Below are positions 19,616-29,449 of a DNA stretch of 64,000 bases, piece after piece; the first letter of the stretch is position 1; each line of letters starts with the position of its first letter. The stretch comes from a bacterium (GTDB lineage: Bacteria > Zhuqueibacterota > Zhuqueibacteria > Residuimicrobiales > Residuimicrobiaceae). The stretch is from NCBI GenBank assembly GCA_029565685.1, contig JAKQNR010000006.1:248001-312000 (forward strand). The letters are read 5' to 3'. Both the position numbers and the translations under genes were made by a program. The notes under the pieces were generated by a model. That model did no database searches and had not been told where the DNA came from. It saw only the letters and a program-made list of their open reading frames with translations.

Positions 19616-20113
19616 TCATCCACCTTTTTGATACACCACCAGACGCATGTTGGGAAACTCTGAACGGCCGCAGGTGGCCATCACCTTGAGCAAGGTGTTG
19701 AAGGGCAACTTTTGATCGCCCTGAATGGTAACCTTGCCGGTGAACTTGATGCCATAGCTCTCCTCCATCTTTTTGGCCTCCAGCGCATACTTTTGCAGCG
19801 CCTCATACAACCGGGGGATCAGCAGATCAGACTGGCTCGCCAGATTGCTCAACCGCTCCACCGGTTTTTCATTGACCAAAATCCACTCCTTGGACACTGT
19901 TACGTCCAACGCCACCTCCGGCAGCTGTTCACTGGTGGATTTGGGCAGGGTCAGATCCTGAGAGGGATGGGTCAATTGGCCTTCGATGTTATAGCTTTTG
20001 ATCAAGAACACCAGAATGATGGTGAACATGTCCATCATGGAAGTGAGGTTCAACGCCACTTTAGTCGGACCGCCGGTGTTGTGTCGCTTGATGCGTGACG
20101 GTATAAAAGCCAT
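19616..20113 (-). CDS. ExbD/TolR-like biopolymer transport protein (second)
   Basis: ALNLTSMMDMFTIILVFLIKSYNIEG N-terminal TM typical of TolR/ExbD; periplasmic domain ending MRLVVYQKGG. Confidence 0.88.
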   Translation of the reverse strand: MAFIPSRIKRHNTGGPTKVALNLTSMMDMFTIILVFLIKSYNIEGQLTHPSQDLTLPKSTSEQLPEVALDVTVSKEWILVNEKPVERLSNLASQSDLLIPRLYEALQKYALEAKKMEESYGIKFTGKVTIQGDQKLPFNTLLKVMATCGRSEFPNMRLVVYQKGG

Positions 20114-20133
20114 AGGGGGTACCTAATCGATTT

Positions 20134-20670
20134 CTATAAGATTCCCGCGCTGATGACCACTTCGGGGAACAGCTCGTATTTGACGTCATTCACTTTGATG
20201 CTGCGCGCCGCATCCATAGTACTGACCAGAGTTTGATAGTCAATCTGCATCTCCGCCTGAATGATGATCTTACGCGTGTCCATCGGCGAGGTGACCACGC
20301 GCTGTTTGAGTTCATACAGTTTGCGATTGAGCGCGTCGAAATCATAGCTGCCGTCGGGTTGCAGACCGATGGTGGGCCCGCCGGTGGTCGGATCCCGCAA
20401 CACGGCTTGCGAGCTGGAGAGATAAAAACCCCGCGAGGTGATCGAAATGGTCAGATCCAGTCCCGGCTGCGCCTCTTTGTCCATCAGAGTCTGGCTCACC
20501 GGACCGCCGGCGGCACGGGGCAGATTCAATTCAATGACGCCGTATTTGACGAACTGGGTGGTGGACAGGAGAAGCGGTATCAAAACCACCATCATGTTCA
20601 TCACCGGAAACAGGTTGAGCTCCACCTGTTCCGTCTCTAGATGACGACGTTGCGAGGGTCTATAAGCCAT
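20134..20670 (-). CDS. ExbD/TolR-like biopolymer transport protein (first)
   Basis: EQVELNLFPVMNMMVVLIPLLLSTTQFVKYGVIELNLP; TolR-type topology. Confidence 0.82.
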   Translation of the reverse strand: MAYRPSQRRHLETEQVELNLFPVMNMMVVLIPLLLSTTQFVKYGVIELNLPRAAGGPVSQTLMDKEAQPGLDLTISITSRGFYLSSSQAVLRDPTTGGPTIGLQPDGSYDFDALNRKLYELKQRVVTSPMDTRKIIIQAEMQIDYQTLVSTMDAARSIKVNDVKYELFPEVVISAGIL

Positions 20671-20672
20671 GC

Positions 20673-21323
20673 TTAACGATTCCCGGTTAACAGGTTAATC
20701 AGTTTCACCATGTGCTCGTCGATCTCATCGATAATCTTGCCGGTGCGATTGGTCAGATAGGTGTAGGCGAAAATCGTCGGAATGGCGATGAACAATCCCA
20801 CCAGCGTGGTGTTCATAGCTGTGGAGATGCCGGCTGCCAGCAGGCGGGCTTTTTCCGATGCATCGATGCCCGGCGCAGAAATGGAACGGAAGGCGATGAT
20901 CAGACCGTAGATGGTTCCAAGCAGGCCCAGCAGGGTGGCGATGTTGGCCAGCATGGCCAGATAATTGGTGCGCGCCTGCAATTTGGGGATGACTTCGAGC
21001 ATGCCCTCATCCACCGCGTTCTGAATGGAGCGGAAATCCACCTGCTGCTTATTGACCACAGAGCGCAGGCCGCTGGCCACCACCTTGGGCAGCGCCCGGT
21101 CTTTGGCGCGCAGGCAGAGATCCAGAGCGTCTTCCAACTTGCCGGCGGTGACCAGTTTGCGGATCTCTCCCATGAACTTTTCCGCATTGATGTCGCTGCG
21201 GCCGAGAATATAAATCGCGCGCTCGATGGCGATCGCCACCGCGAACACCGCCGCAATCATCAAAGCCCACATGTAAAAATAACCGGCAACGTCCGGACTA
21301 AAGTTACGGAATATCTCAGCCAT
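20673..21323 (-). CDS. MotA/TolQ/ExbB proton channel family protein
   Basis: Three TM; LAMLANIATLLGLLGTIYGLIIAFRSIS...AAGISTAMNTTLVGLFIAIPTIFAYTYL; GGGAGG SD before 21323. Confidence 0.93.
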   Translation of the reverse strand: MAEIFRNFSPDVAGYFYMWALMIAAVFAVAIAIERAIYILGRSDINAEKFMGEIRKLVTAGKLEDALDLCLRAKDRALPKVVASGLRSVVNKQQVDFRSIQNAVDEGMLEVIPKLQARTNYLAMLANIATLLGLLGTIYGLIIAFRSISAPGIDASEKARLLAAGISTAMNTTLVGLFIAIPTIFAYTYLTNRTGKIIDEIDEHMVKLINLLTGNR

Positions 21324-21388
21324 GGAAGCCTCCCAAAAAAGCAATAAAAAAATGCCTGCCGAACGAATAAAATAAAAAGAATATATTC

Positions 21389-21733
21389 TTATTTCTTTTC
21401 TTTAGCAAGATTTTTTTTGGCCGTTTGCATGCGCGCGCCCTCCTCCTTTTCCCGAACCACCTCTTCGAGAAACACCGGCCGCTGTTTGAGCTCTGCATCG
21501 AAGGAGCGGGTCAGAGGAGCCGCCTCCCCGACCTCCGGAGTCACCCGCTTGGGAATCAGGGTGACCGCCGGTTTTTCGATCACCGCTTCGATATGGATGT
21601 CCTCCAGGGACACCTCCACCGCCGCGGACGGCGCCGGCAATCCCCGAGTCGAGTCAGGGACTGCAGGGGCCGGATCCTGGCTGCCGGCCACGGCCGCCAG
21701 GATCATTATGAACAATATCACACAGTGTCGCAT
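21389..21733 (-). CDS. Small secreted/periplasmic protein of unknown function
   Basis: Signal peptide MRHCVILFIMILAAVAGSQ; VEVSLEDIHIEAVIEKPAVTLIPKRVTPEVGEAAPLTRSFDAELKQRP; charged C-terminus; inside TPR-TolQ operon. Confidence 0.65.
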   Translation of the reverse strand: MRHCVILFIMILAAVAGSQDPAPAVPDSTRGLPAPSAAVEVSLEDIHIEAVIEKPAVTLIPKRVTPEVGEAAPLTRSFDAELKQRPVFLEEVVREKEEGARMQTAKKNLAKEKK

Positions 21734-21848
21734 CCTGCCTCAATCCTTGATCTATTGCCTTGCGCCCAGCGCCTTGTGCCTCGCGGCTGCACTGCGAGCC
21801 CTGTTCGCAACCGGCGTCGGCCCAATCACGCCAGCCGGCCGCAACCGC

Positions 21849-24800
21849 TCAGCGCTGTCTGGCGTGAATCGAGCTCGCTCGTTCCCAGCCGGCGACCTGC
21901 CGCACCCGCAGCTCCACCTGAAAAGAGGGCGGCCGGCCTTCACTCTTGAGCACCTCCAGAGCGAGCAGATTCTGGCCGCTCACCAGACCATCGGTGAGCT
22001 CCACCTCCATCATTTTGTTCTCCTCATCCGCACTGCGGGTCTGTCGAATGAGCTCGCCGTTGAGATACACTCCCACGGAATGGGCGGCCGGAAAGGACAC
22101 CCAGCCGCGAACCGGCAAGCCGGTCACGGTGAAAAATTTCCGTAGAAACATTTTGGGAACTGGAACCAACCGCACTGCCAAAGTGTCGCCTGGATCGCTC
22201 ACCGGCTCCAGCAGCCAGACGGCTCGGCGGTCCAGCGGATCCGCCGCCGTGACCCTGGACCATTGCGAGGCATCGAAATCCACACCCGCCCATCTGGAAA
22301 AATAGGTGGATGCAGCCCGCCAAGTGGTATCGCTGACGGTCAACCGCTCCTCGACTTGAAGGTTCATCGCCGCCGCATAGTTCTCCGGGTCCACGGCCAC
22401 CAGCAGCGTAAGAACATCTCTCGCCGCCAGGCTGTTGATGGCGAACTCTTTGGACAGGCCATAGCCGCGCTCCAGCACCTCTTTTTCCACATGACGCAGC
22501 GTCGCCCGGTTGCTGTCAAAAGTGAACAGCGCTTCCTCAAAAATGGGATCTTCGCTCTGGGCGAAGCGACGGCCGGCCAAAGCGGCGCGCTCCTTGGCGT
22601 CCGCTGCAACCAGCTCGCACTGTTCGGCAAACTGGAAAACCCGCACCAGCAGGCTGTCCTGAAAGGCGGCCGCGGTCGTTTCCTCCACGCGCCAACGGGG
22701 GAGCGTGAGTAGCGTCTGCCGAAAGCCCGCCAGGGCGCTGTCCATAATGGCCTGAGAAAAATCTACCATATTGGACATGTCCTTGGCGTAGGTGGCCAGA
22801 GCGTCGAGCTGATCTTCCAACGAGCGGCCGCTGTAGATCAGATTGGAATAATCAATAAATTGATTTGAAACCGTGGCCAGACCTTCAATGGCCAAGCGGC
22901 TGAAGCCTTTGGGAATGGCGCTGTGCGCAGCAAGCAGCTTTTGTCTGGACAAGGCGACCCAGGGCGAATCATAACCCATGGAATCGGCAAAAGCAATATT
23001 CGCCTGATAAGCAAGCAACGCCTGCTGCAGCAGCGGAATAGCGCCGATCTGCAGCAACTGCTTTTGATAGACCAGGCGCTGAAGGTCGTTGAGTCCTTTG
23101 GGGACCGGAGCGTTCTGCACCGCCTGGGCGGATTGATACCGCCATTCACCCATGCGGTAGTGAACTTCTGTCAGCCTGTCCTTTGAACGATCGATCCATT
23201 TACTGGCGATGCGCAGAATGCTGTCCTGGGCGACGGTGGAGGACACCTGAGCGCTGTCCGAAAGGCCTTTCATCAGCTCTTGGGAATAGCTCTCTTTCAA
23301 CCGAGACAATCCCTTGATGGCGTTGCGAAACACCACGGCCGCGCGTTCAGAGAGAATCACCGCTGCGTCGTAGATCTCCTTCTGAGCGACAATCCGGCGG
23401 TTGCCCTCCATCTCCGGCAGTTCCTGAGCAGCCCAGGTTTCAGCGAACCGCTGATAGGCGACGCCCACCAAGTGAGTGGCCTCATACACACGGGGCGTGC
23501 CGTGACTGGCGCAGTTGCCCAGTCGGCGGACGATCTCTAGCAGCAGCTCCTTTTTCTTCTCTTTCGCCGCCGCCAGATCGGCCGGCGGCAGGCGGAAGGC
23601 AATGGCTTCAAACGCCTCGGTCTGAATCGCAGCGATGGCGAACTCTGACTCCGCGGCATAGTATTCGTTACGATCCAAGCCTTTGCGATGCAAGGCTTCG
23701 CTGAGACTGGCGGCCTGAAGGAATTCCTGCAGCGCTTTGTCCGACTGGCCCAGCTGATGAAAATGGCGGCCGCGTAGATAGCCGGCTTCCACCGTGCGCG
23801 GGGATTCGGGAAATCTTTTTATAAAAGCGGACAGCGCGTCCAGCGCTTTCTCCTGCTCGTTCATCCGCTGATAATACACCGCGATGTCAAACGCCGCATC
23901 GTCGGCATATTCGTCGGCGGGAAAGCGCTGCAAAAACGAACGGTTGATCTTGATCGCGCTCTCCCAATCTTCCGATCGGGCGAAATAGAGGCCGGCGTTG
24001 TACAGCGCGTCGCGCGCTTTGAGAGTGTCCGTCTGTATCGAGGCCAGGCGTTCGTAGGTGAGAGCGGCGTTGCGATAGTCGCGCACCTCCACATAGTCAA
24101 AGGCCAGGTTGTTCTGCGCATCGAGCACATAGGCCGATTTAGGCTGGGTCTTCAGTAACGCTCCGTAGGTTTCGATCGCCCGGTTGTACTCATTGGCCTT
24201 GTCGTATTCCAGCGCCGCGTTGAACAGCGCCAAGTCGGCGAACGCGCTGTTCGGCGCCTCTGTGACCACCCGACGGTACTCGTTGCCCGCCTCTAGATGC
24301 TTGTTGTCCTCCGCCAGCATCTCCGCCGCCAGATAGATGGATTCGGCCAGACGCCGTCGAGCGCGGGTTTTAGTCTCCTCAGACGCGTCGCTGTTGGCGA
24401 TGCGGCGGGCGATGATCTCCGCGCTGCGGAAATCCGCTTTGCCGAAATAGCTCTCCATAATGGCGCTGCGAGCCTGGGCGAACTCTTCACTGCCCGGGAA
24501 GTGACGCAGCAGGGTGTTAAAATATTTCAAAGCCTCTTTGTATTGATAGCGATGATAATACAGCGCACCGGCGTTAGCGAGAAAAACCGGCGTCTCCGAA
24601 TCGTGCGGAAAAAGTTTGATATAGTTATCATAAGCCTGAGCCAGCCGCTGCTCCTCGGCCGTGAGCTGGCGCGGCTCGAGCTTCATCCTTTCGCGGAACT
24701 TGACCCCCTGGGGATTTTTAGTCTCCTTTTGCAGATCCGCCAAAGAGACGGTCTGCTGCGACGCTCGCTCGGCGCTGGCGATCTCCGCCAGTGCGGCGTC

Positions 24801-26390
24801 GCGCGCCAGGGCTACGGCGTTGGTGGCGGCGAAACGCTGATAAGGCGAATTCCAATACAGATTGCTGATGCGGAGATATTCATCGAAAGCCTGCTGCGTC
24901 TGTTTGAGTTTGGTGTCCATGGTCAAGGCCATGTTCCAGTGGATCAGCGCGGCGCTCGAGTCCGCCGCAAAGCTGTCCAGGTATTTCCGGCTCTGCAGCA
25001 CCGCCTGTTGAAAGAATTCGATCTGGCCGCTCTCCTGGCCGCGGTTCAGCAGCACGGTGATGTTGTCGCGCAGTGCGCTCTCGACATGCAGCAGCGCCCG
25101 TTTGCGCACCGCGGCGTCCGTATTCCGATTCCACCAGTCGCTGCCTTCACGATAGGTGGTATACAGGAGCTCGCGGCTGCGAAAGGCCTGCGCCTGATCC
25201 TCCAGTCGGCGATGACATTGCACGATGCGGTTCTGCACCACCGGCGCCAGCGGGTCGTTGGGATAGAGCGTCAGCAACAGGGTAAACGCCTGTAGGGCGT
25301 TGGGATAGTCCTCTTTCTCGTTGAAATAGGCTTCGCCGATGCGCTTGAGCACCTGAACGCCATAGTCGCGACCGCCGATTTTCTGCAGATATTCAGCCGC
25401 CCGGTTCGCGCCGCCGTAATCCAGGAACGAAAGGCCGATGTATTCAACGGATTCATCCACCAGAGAGGGGTTGGTGAATTTCTGCTGCGGATCGAACTGC
25501 CTGGCTTTTTCAATATCATCGGCAAGCCGGGTGAAATAAGAGATCGCCCGCGGATAATCGTTGACCCGGTAATAACACCATCCGAGGCGATACAGGGCCT
25601 CGTTGTAGCGCGGGCTGTCGTAAAAGGGAAGGATGCGTTCGAAATAGGTGATAGCGGTCTCCACCGCATTCACCGGCGGATTAAAGTAATACTCCCCCAA
25701 GCGCATCAGCGCATCCGGCATGAGGCTGCTGCGCGGAAAGTCATTCACTACTTTTTCATAAAACGCCCGGCTGCTGTCCGCAAAACCGGCCTCCTCCAAC
25801 AGAAAGCCGATGTTGAAAAACGCATCGTCCACCAGATCGCCGTGAGGGTATTTTTCCACCACGGACACATAAAGGTCCAGCGCCTTGCCGATGTTTTTCT
25901 GCGGCTCCACGGGCGGCGTCGCCAGCTGGCCGCGTTCATAGAGCGCGTAGAGGCGGTCGTACTCTTGCATCTCCAGCTGAAAATCATCCTGCGCCTGTTC
26001 ATAATACAGCTCCGCCAGGCGCATCATCACCTTGTCGCCGGATTTACCGGCGGGTTTACGCGACAGAAACAGCTCGCCGTCGCGAATGCCGCGCTTGCGC
26101 AGTTCCAGCCGTTCGTTCTGCAGCCGGGTGATCTCGCGCGCATAATGGTTGCGAAAGCGTTCCAGCTCCTCCAACGAAAAGGATTTGATCACTGAATCGC
26201 GCATCGCCAGAAACGCACGGGCCGAATCGCCGGCGGTACGGGTGTCGGCCGCTCGGCTTGGTCCCCAGAGGGCGCTCCCCCACAGCCCCAGGAGCAGCGC
26301 CCGGATAAGAATGCGCCGTCTGGTTGTATGGCTGATGAATTGTTCTGGTGCCACAATGGCCTCGGTTATACGGATAGTCGCCGGCAGCAT
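21849..26390 (-). CDS. Very large periplasmic/outer-membrane TPR-repeat protein (~1510 aa)
   Basis: N-terminal hydrophobic segment; many TPR-like units e.g. ALDLYVSVVEKYPHGDLVDDAFFNIGFLLEEAGFADSSRAFYEKVVNDFPRSSLMPDALMRLGEYY. Confidence 0.88.
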   Translation of the reverse strand: MLPATIRITEAIVAPEQFISHTTRRRILIRALLLGLWGSALWGPSRAADTRTAGDSARAFLAMRDSVIKSFSLEELERFRNHYAREITRLQNERLELRKRGIRDGELFLSRKPAGKSGDKVMMRLAELYYEQAQDDFQLEMQEYDRLYALYERGQLATPPVEPQKNIGKALDLYVSVVEKYPHGDLVDDAFFNIGFLLEEAGFADSSRAFYEKVVNDFPRSSLMPDALMRLGEYYFNPPVNAVETAITYFERILPFYDSPRYNEALYRLGWCYYRVNDYPRAISYFTRLADDIEKARQFDPQQKFTNPSLVDESVEYIGLSFLDYGGANRAAEYLQKIGGRDYGVQVLKRIGEAYFNEKEDYPNALQAFTLLLTLYPNDPLAPVVQNRIVQCHRRLEDQAQAFRSRELLYTTYREGSDWWNRNTDAAVRKRALLHVESALRDNITVLLNRGQESGQIEFFQQAVLQSRKYLDSFAADSSAALIHWNMALTMDTKLKQTQQAFDEYLRISNLYWNSPYQRFAATNAVALARDAALAEIASAERASQQTVSLADLQKETKNPQGVKFRERMKLEPRQLTAEEQRLAQAYDNYIKLFPHDSETPVFLANAGALYYHRYQYKEALKYFNTLLRHFPGSEEFAQARSAIMESYFGKADFRSAEIIARRIANSDASEETKTRARRRLAESIYLAAEMLAEDNKHLEAGNEYRRVVTEAPNSAFADLALFNAALEYDKANEYNRAIETYGALLKTQPKSAYVLDAQNNLAFDYVEVRDYRNAALTYERLASIQTDTLKARDALYNAGLYFARSEDWESAIKINRSFLQRFPADEYADDAAFDIAVYYQRMNEQEKALDALSAFIKRFPESPRTVEAGYLRGRHFHQLGQSDKALQEFLQAASLSEALHRKGLDRNEYYAAESEFAIAAIQTEAFEAIAFRLPPADLAAAKEKKKELLLEIVRRLGNCASHGTPRVYEATHLVGVAYQRFAETWAAQELPEMEGNRRIVAQKEIYDAAVILSERAAVVFRNAIKGLSRLKESYSQELMKGLSDSAQVSSTVAQDSILRIASKWIDRSKDRLTEVHYRMGEWRYQSAQAVQNAPVPKGLNDLQRLVYQKQLLQIGAIPLLQQALLAYQANIAFADSMGYDSPWVALSRQKLLAAHSAIPKGFSRLAIEGLATVSNQFIDYSNLIYSGRSLEDQLDALATYAKDMSNMVDFSQAIMDSALAGFRQTLLTLPRWRVEETTAAAFQDSLLVRVFQFAEQCELVAADAKERAALAGRRFAQSEDPIFEEALFTFDSNRATLRHVEKEVLERGYGLSKEFAINSLAARDVLTLLVAVDPENYAAAMNLQVEERLTVSDTTWRAASTYFSRWAGVDFDASQWSRVTAADPLDRRAVWLLEPVSDPGDTLAVRLVPVPKMFLRKFFTVTGLPVRGWVSFPAAHSVGVYLNGELIRQTRSADEENKMMEVELTDGLVSGQNLLALEVLKSEGRPPSFQVELRVRQVAGWERASSIHARQR

Positions 26391-26414
26391 GGTTTGCAAG
26401 TCAGCGGAGAAAAG

Positions 26415-29315
26415 CTAGGGCGTCTGCGTCCGGTTGAGTTGCTCTTCCCACCCTTCCTGCTCCTGCTCTTTATTGTCGAAATAAAACTTGTCAAAATAAG
26501 TCTGCCGTTCCATTTGTTCCAGTTGAATCTTGCGGGACAGCAGGCGGTCCTGGAGTCTGCGGATGTCCTTTTCATAGCTCTGCAGCCGTGATTCGACCTC
26601 GCTCCGGCGTTCCGCCAGAACCGCTTCGATGCCCTTCAGCCGCTCGGCGTACTGATCGATGGTGTTTAAACGACTTGAACGTTCCTTGTATATGATGTCG
26701 GTCAGGCCGAAACCAGCCAGATCGTTCCACAGCTCGGCATTAGCAGCCACGGGATCGGAATGGACGTCGGCGACGCTTTTGCGCAGCACACTGAGGCGGT
26801 CCCGGAGATGGTCCAGATCGGACTCGAGCAAGTCCAGATCATTGCGGCTGCCGGCATCGCCCTTGGTCTGGCTGACCCGCTGATACTCTGCGACCAGTTC
26901 CATATTGCGCTCCAGACGACGTTTTTCCAATTCCAGGTCGCGGACCACTTCTATCAGATTCGTGCGCTGATATTCCCGGCTCGCTTCTTTGGCAGCCAGC
27001 GGAAAATCGAGCAGGAAAGCGGTGTTCACTACCTCCTGGTCTGAGCGATAGGTTTCCAACACGCGGACGATCCGCGCCAGCTGTTTGCGGGCCTGCTCCG
27101 CCAGATCCGGCCGGTTTTGCTGTTCCGCGATATCGATCACCGCCTCCAGATCATCCAACTGGTTGAAAAGCTCGAGCCGTTCATCGTAATAATCCTGTAA
27201 AAGAAGGCTGCCGCTGTCCGTGCGGCTGTTGACCACCTCCAGGTGGCCGCTGAGCTGTTCCTTGATCTTGTCAATCTCGGCGTACAGGGCCGCCTGTTTT
27301 TTATCCAACGCTTCGTTCTCCAGGCGGTTCAGCTCCCGTTCATGGGCAGCCGCCGTCTCGCGCTCCAGATTGTAGGCTTGTTTCTTCTCCTTTTCGTTTT
27401 GACTGCGCACAACGTAGCGATAGGCGTTCAAAGCGCTCAGCGGTTGCTGTAAAAGCCGCTTGCAATGGCCGGCCAAGGTCAGCGCCTCGTAGGTGAATTG
27501 AGAGGCGATAAAATCGTTGAGCAGCTGGGAGGAGCGCGCCAGAGAACGATCGTAATCCCCCAAGCGCAGGCTGGCCCAAGCCTGCCCGATCAGCGCCTGA
27601 TCATAGTTTTCAAAACCCTGGGAGATCCGTTCGAAATAAGAGAGCGCATTTTGGAATTCGCCGCGCTGGTAATGGATCAGACCCAATTTCAGCAGCGCGG
27701 TGTTGCGGATGTAGGCGGTCTGTAGATCGGTCCACGGATAGCTGGCCTGATCGGTCAAAGATTGCAGAATCGGGATGGCCTTGGCGAAATCATTTTGATT
27801 CAAGTGTACGATGGCGAGCAACATCTGCGCCGGCATATGGTATTCGGAAGAAGACGGAATGGCGGCGAGGGCGCGGCTGGAGGCGGCCAGATCGTTATCG
27901 ATGAAAAACCGATTGGCCGCCATATAGTGGGCGAACGCCCGCTGCTGCGCATCGGCCTGCGGTTCCTTGAGCAGCCGGTCATATTGGGTAAGAAAATCCT
28001 GCTGCAGATTAAAAGTGGCGGCGTACTGCATCAGACGGATCAGGCTGGCGGCGCGATAGCGGCTCGAGCTGGTGTCCGCCGCCAAAGCCGAGTAGAGATC
28101 GCGCGCCGCATCAAAGGCCTTGCGGTGATATTTGCATTCTGCCAGATAATAATTGAGCGGCGCAAAATAGGAATAGTAGGGGCTGAATTGCGCTTTGATG
28201 CTCTCGATCTGAAACTCAGCCAGCCGGTACTCGCCGGTGGAAAAATTCACCGCCAGGCTGCCGAGTTCGCGCTGCAGCATGCGATCGCGCTGATCCAGCG
28301 TGGCGGATTCCAGCAGCCGTTTTTGAATGATCTGATATTCGGTCAGCCGGGTTTTTACGTCCAACAATCGCTCTTTTTTCCAGGCGTCGATATAATCCGA
28401 CACCGTGGGGTAAGCGGTTAGAGAATAGCCGGCCTTGGAAAGCAGATCGATGAGGTTCTTGTCCACACGATGGAATAGAGCGGATTTGACCGCCTCCAGC
28501 CGCCGGGCTTCCTGCGCGCTGCTGCTCTCCTTCAGCGAATCCACCTGCTGCATGACCAGGCTCAGGGATTGAGCTTCATTCCGCAACCGCAGCATCGTCG
28601 TGTCGGCCATGGGCCCCAGCTTGTTCCAGCCGCTGAACACCTGAAACAGCCGCTTCTGCTGTTCGCCGATGGTGGTCAGGGCGTCCGTGTTGTTCTGTTG
28701 TTGCGCCCGACCCCGGGCCCGTTCCAACGCATCATAAATATTGAGCAGAGAATCCAATTCACTGGTGTATTCATCCAGCATGACGCCGATGCGGCGGCTG
28801 CTGTAGATCCCTTTCTTATAGAGTGCGGGGTCGTCCACCGAGGCCAGCAGCTCCTGCTTGCTGTCAGCCACCTGATTCAGCAGACGTTCGTCGCCGCGGT
28901 AATCCGCCACCCGCTGGAGCTTTTGCAGATCGTCGTAAACATCCACCAGCCGCGCCAGCTCCTGCTGATAGGAACGCACCAGCGTATCCCGGTGATCGTA
29001 GATCTGATGAAAGCCGGCCTGGTCAGCGGCCAGGCCTTCCGGTCCGCGAGCTTTGATCTCCGCATGGAGGTTTTGCACCAGCTGCAGGACCTGACGCTCC
29101 TGGGCCAGCAGGTCGCGCACCGCATCCCGGGTTTTTTCGTTGAGATAATAGCGCAGTCGTTCTTCGAAGGGGATTTCAGCAGGGCTCGTTTGCGCCCAGG
29201 CGATAGAGCGCACGGCGGAGAGCAGGAGAAGGAAGAGAACCACCCCCCCAGGGCTAAGCAGTATCGGAACCCGTCGCCAGATGCAGAACACGGGATGAAA
29301 GCGGAATCGATTCAT
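26415..29315 (-). CDS. Large secreted TPR/coiled-coil protein (~966 aa)
   Basis: Signal/TM near N-term (ILLSPGGVVLFLLLLSAVRSIAWAQ); TPR-like repeats followed by long coiled coil. Confidence 0.85.
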   Translation of the reverse strand: MNRFRFHPVFCIWRRVPILLSPGGVVLFLLLLSAVRSIAWAQTSPAEIPFEERLRYYLNEKTRDAVRDLLAQERQVLQLVQNLHAEIKARGPEGLAADQAGFHQIYDHRDTLVRSYQQELARLVDVYDDLQKLQRVADYRGDERLLNQVADSKQELLASVDDPALYKKGIYSSRRIGVMLDEYTSELDSLLNIYDALERARGRAQQQNNTDALTTIGEQQKRLFQVFSGWNKLGPMADTTMLRLRNEAQSLSLVMQQVDSLKESSSAQEARRLEAVKSALFHRVDKNLIDLLSKAGYSLTAYPTVSDYIDAWKKERLLDVKTRLTEYQIIQKRLLESATLDQRDRMLQRELGSLAVNFSTGEYRLAEFQIESIKAQFSPYYSYFAPLNYYLAECKYHRKAFDAARDLYSALAADTSSSRYRAASLIRLMQYAATFNLQQDFLTQYDRLLKEPQADAQQRAFAHYMAANRFFIDNDLAASSRALAAIPSSSEYHMPAQMLLAIVHLNQNDFAKAIPILQSLTDQASYPWTDLQTAYIRNTALLKLGLIHYQRGEFQNALSYFERISQGFENYDQALIGQAWASLRLGDYDRSLARSSQLLNDFIASQFTYEALTLAGHCKRLLQQPLSALNAYRYVVRSQNEKEKKQAYNLERETAAAHERELNRLENEALDKKQAALYAEIDKIKEQLSGHLEVVNSRTDSGSLLLQDYYDERLELFNQLDDLEAVIDIAEQQNRPDLAEQARKQLARIVRVLETYRSDQEVVNTAFLLDFPLAAKEASREYQRTNLIEVVRDLELEKRRLERNMELVAEYQRVSQTKGDAGSRNDLDLLESDLDHLRDRLSVLRKSVADVHSDPVAANAELWNDLAGFGLTDIIYKERSSRLNTIDQYAERLKGIEAVLAERRSEVESRLQSYEKDIRRLQDRLLSRKIQLEQMERQTYFDKFYFDNKEQEQEGWEEQLNRTQTP

Positions 29316-29449
29316 GCACTGCCCTTTCCACACACAAAAAGCGAAAACGGCGCGTAAGGGTGTTTGGCGCCGAATTCATATTTGAAATAATATTAAAGAT
29401 ATTTTTATTCTCTGTCAAGGGAATAATTACGCGCTGGCACGGTTCCTTT

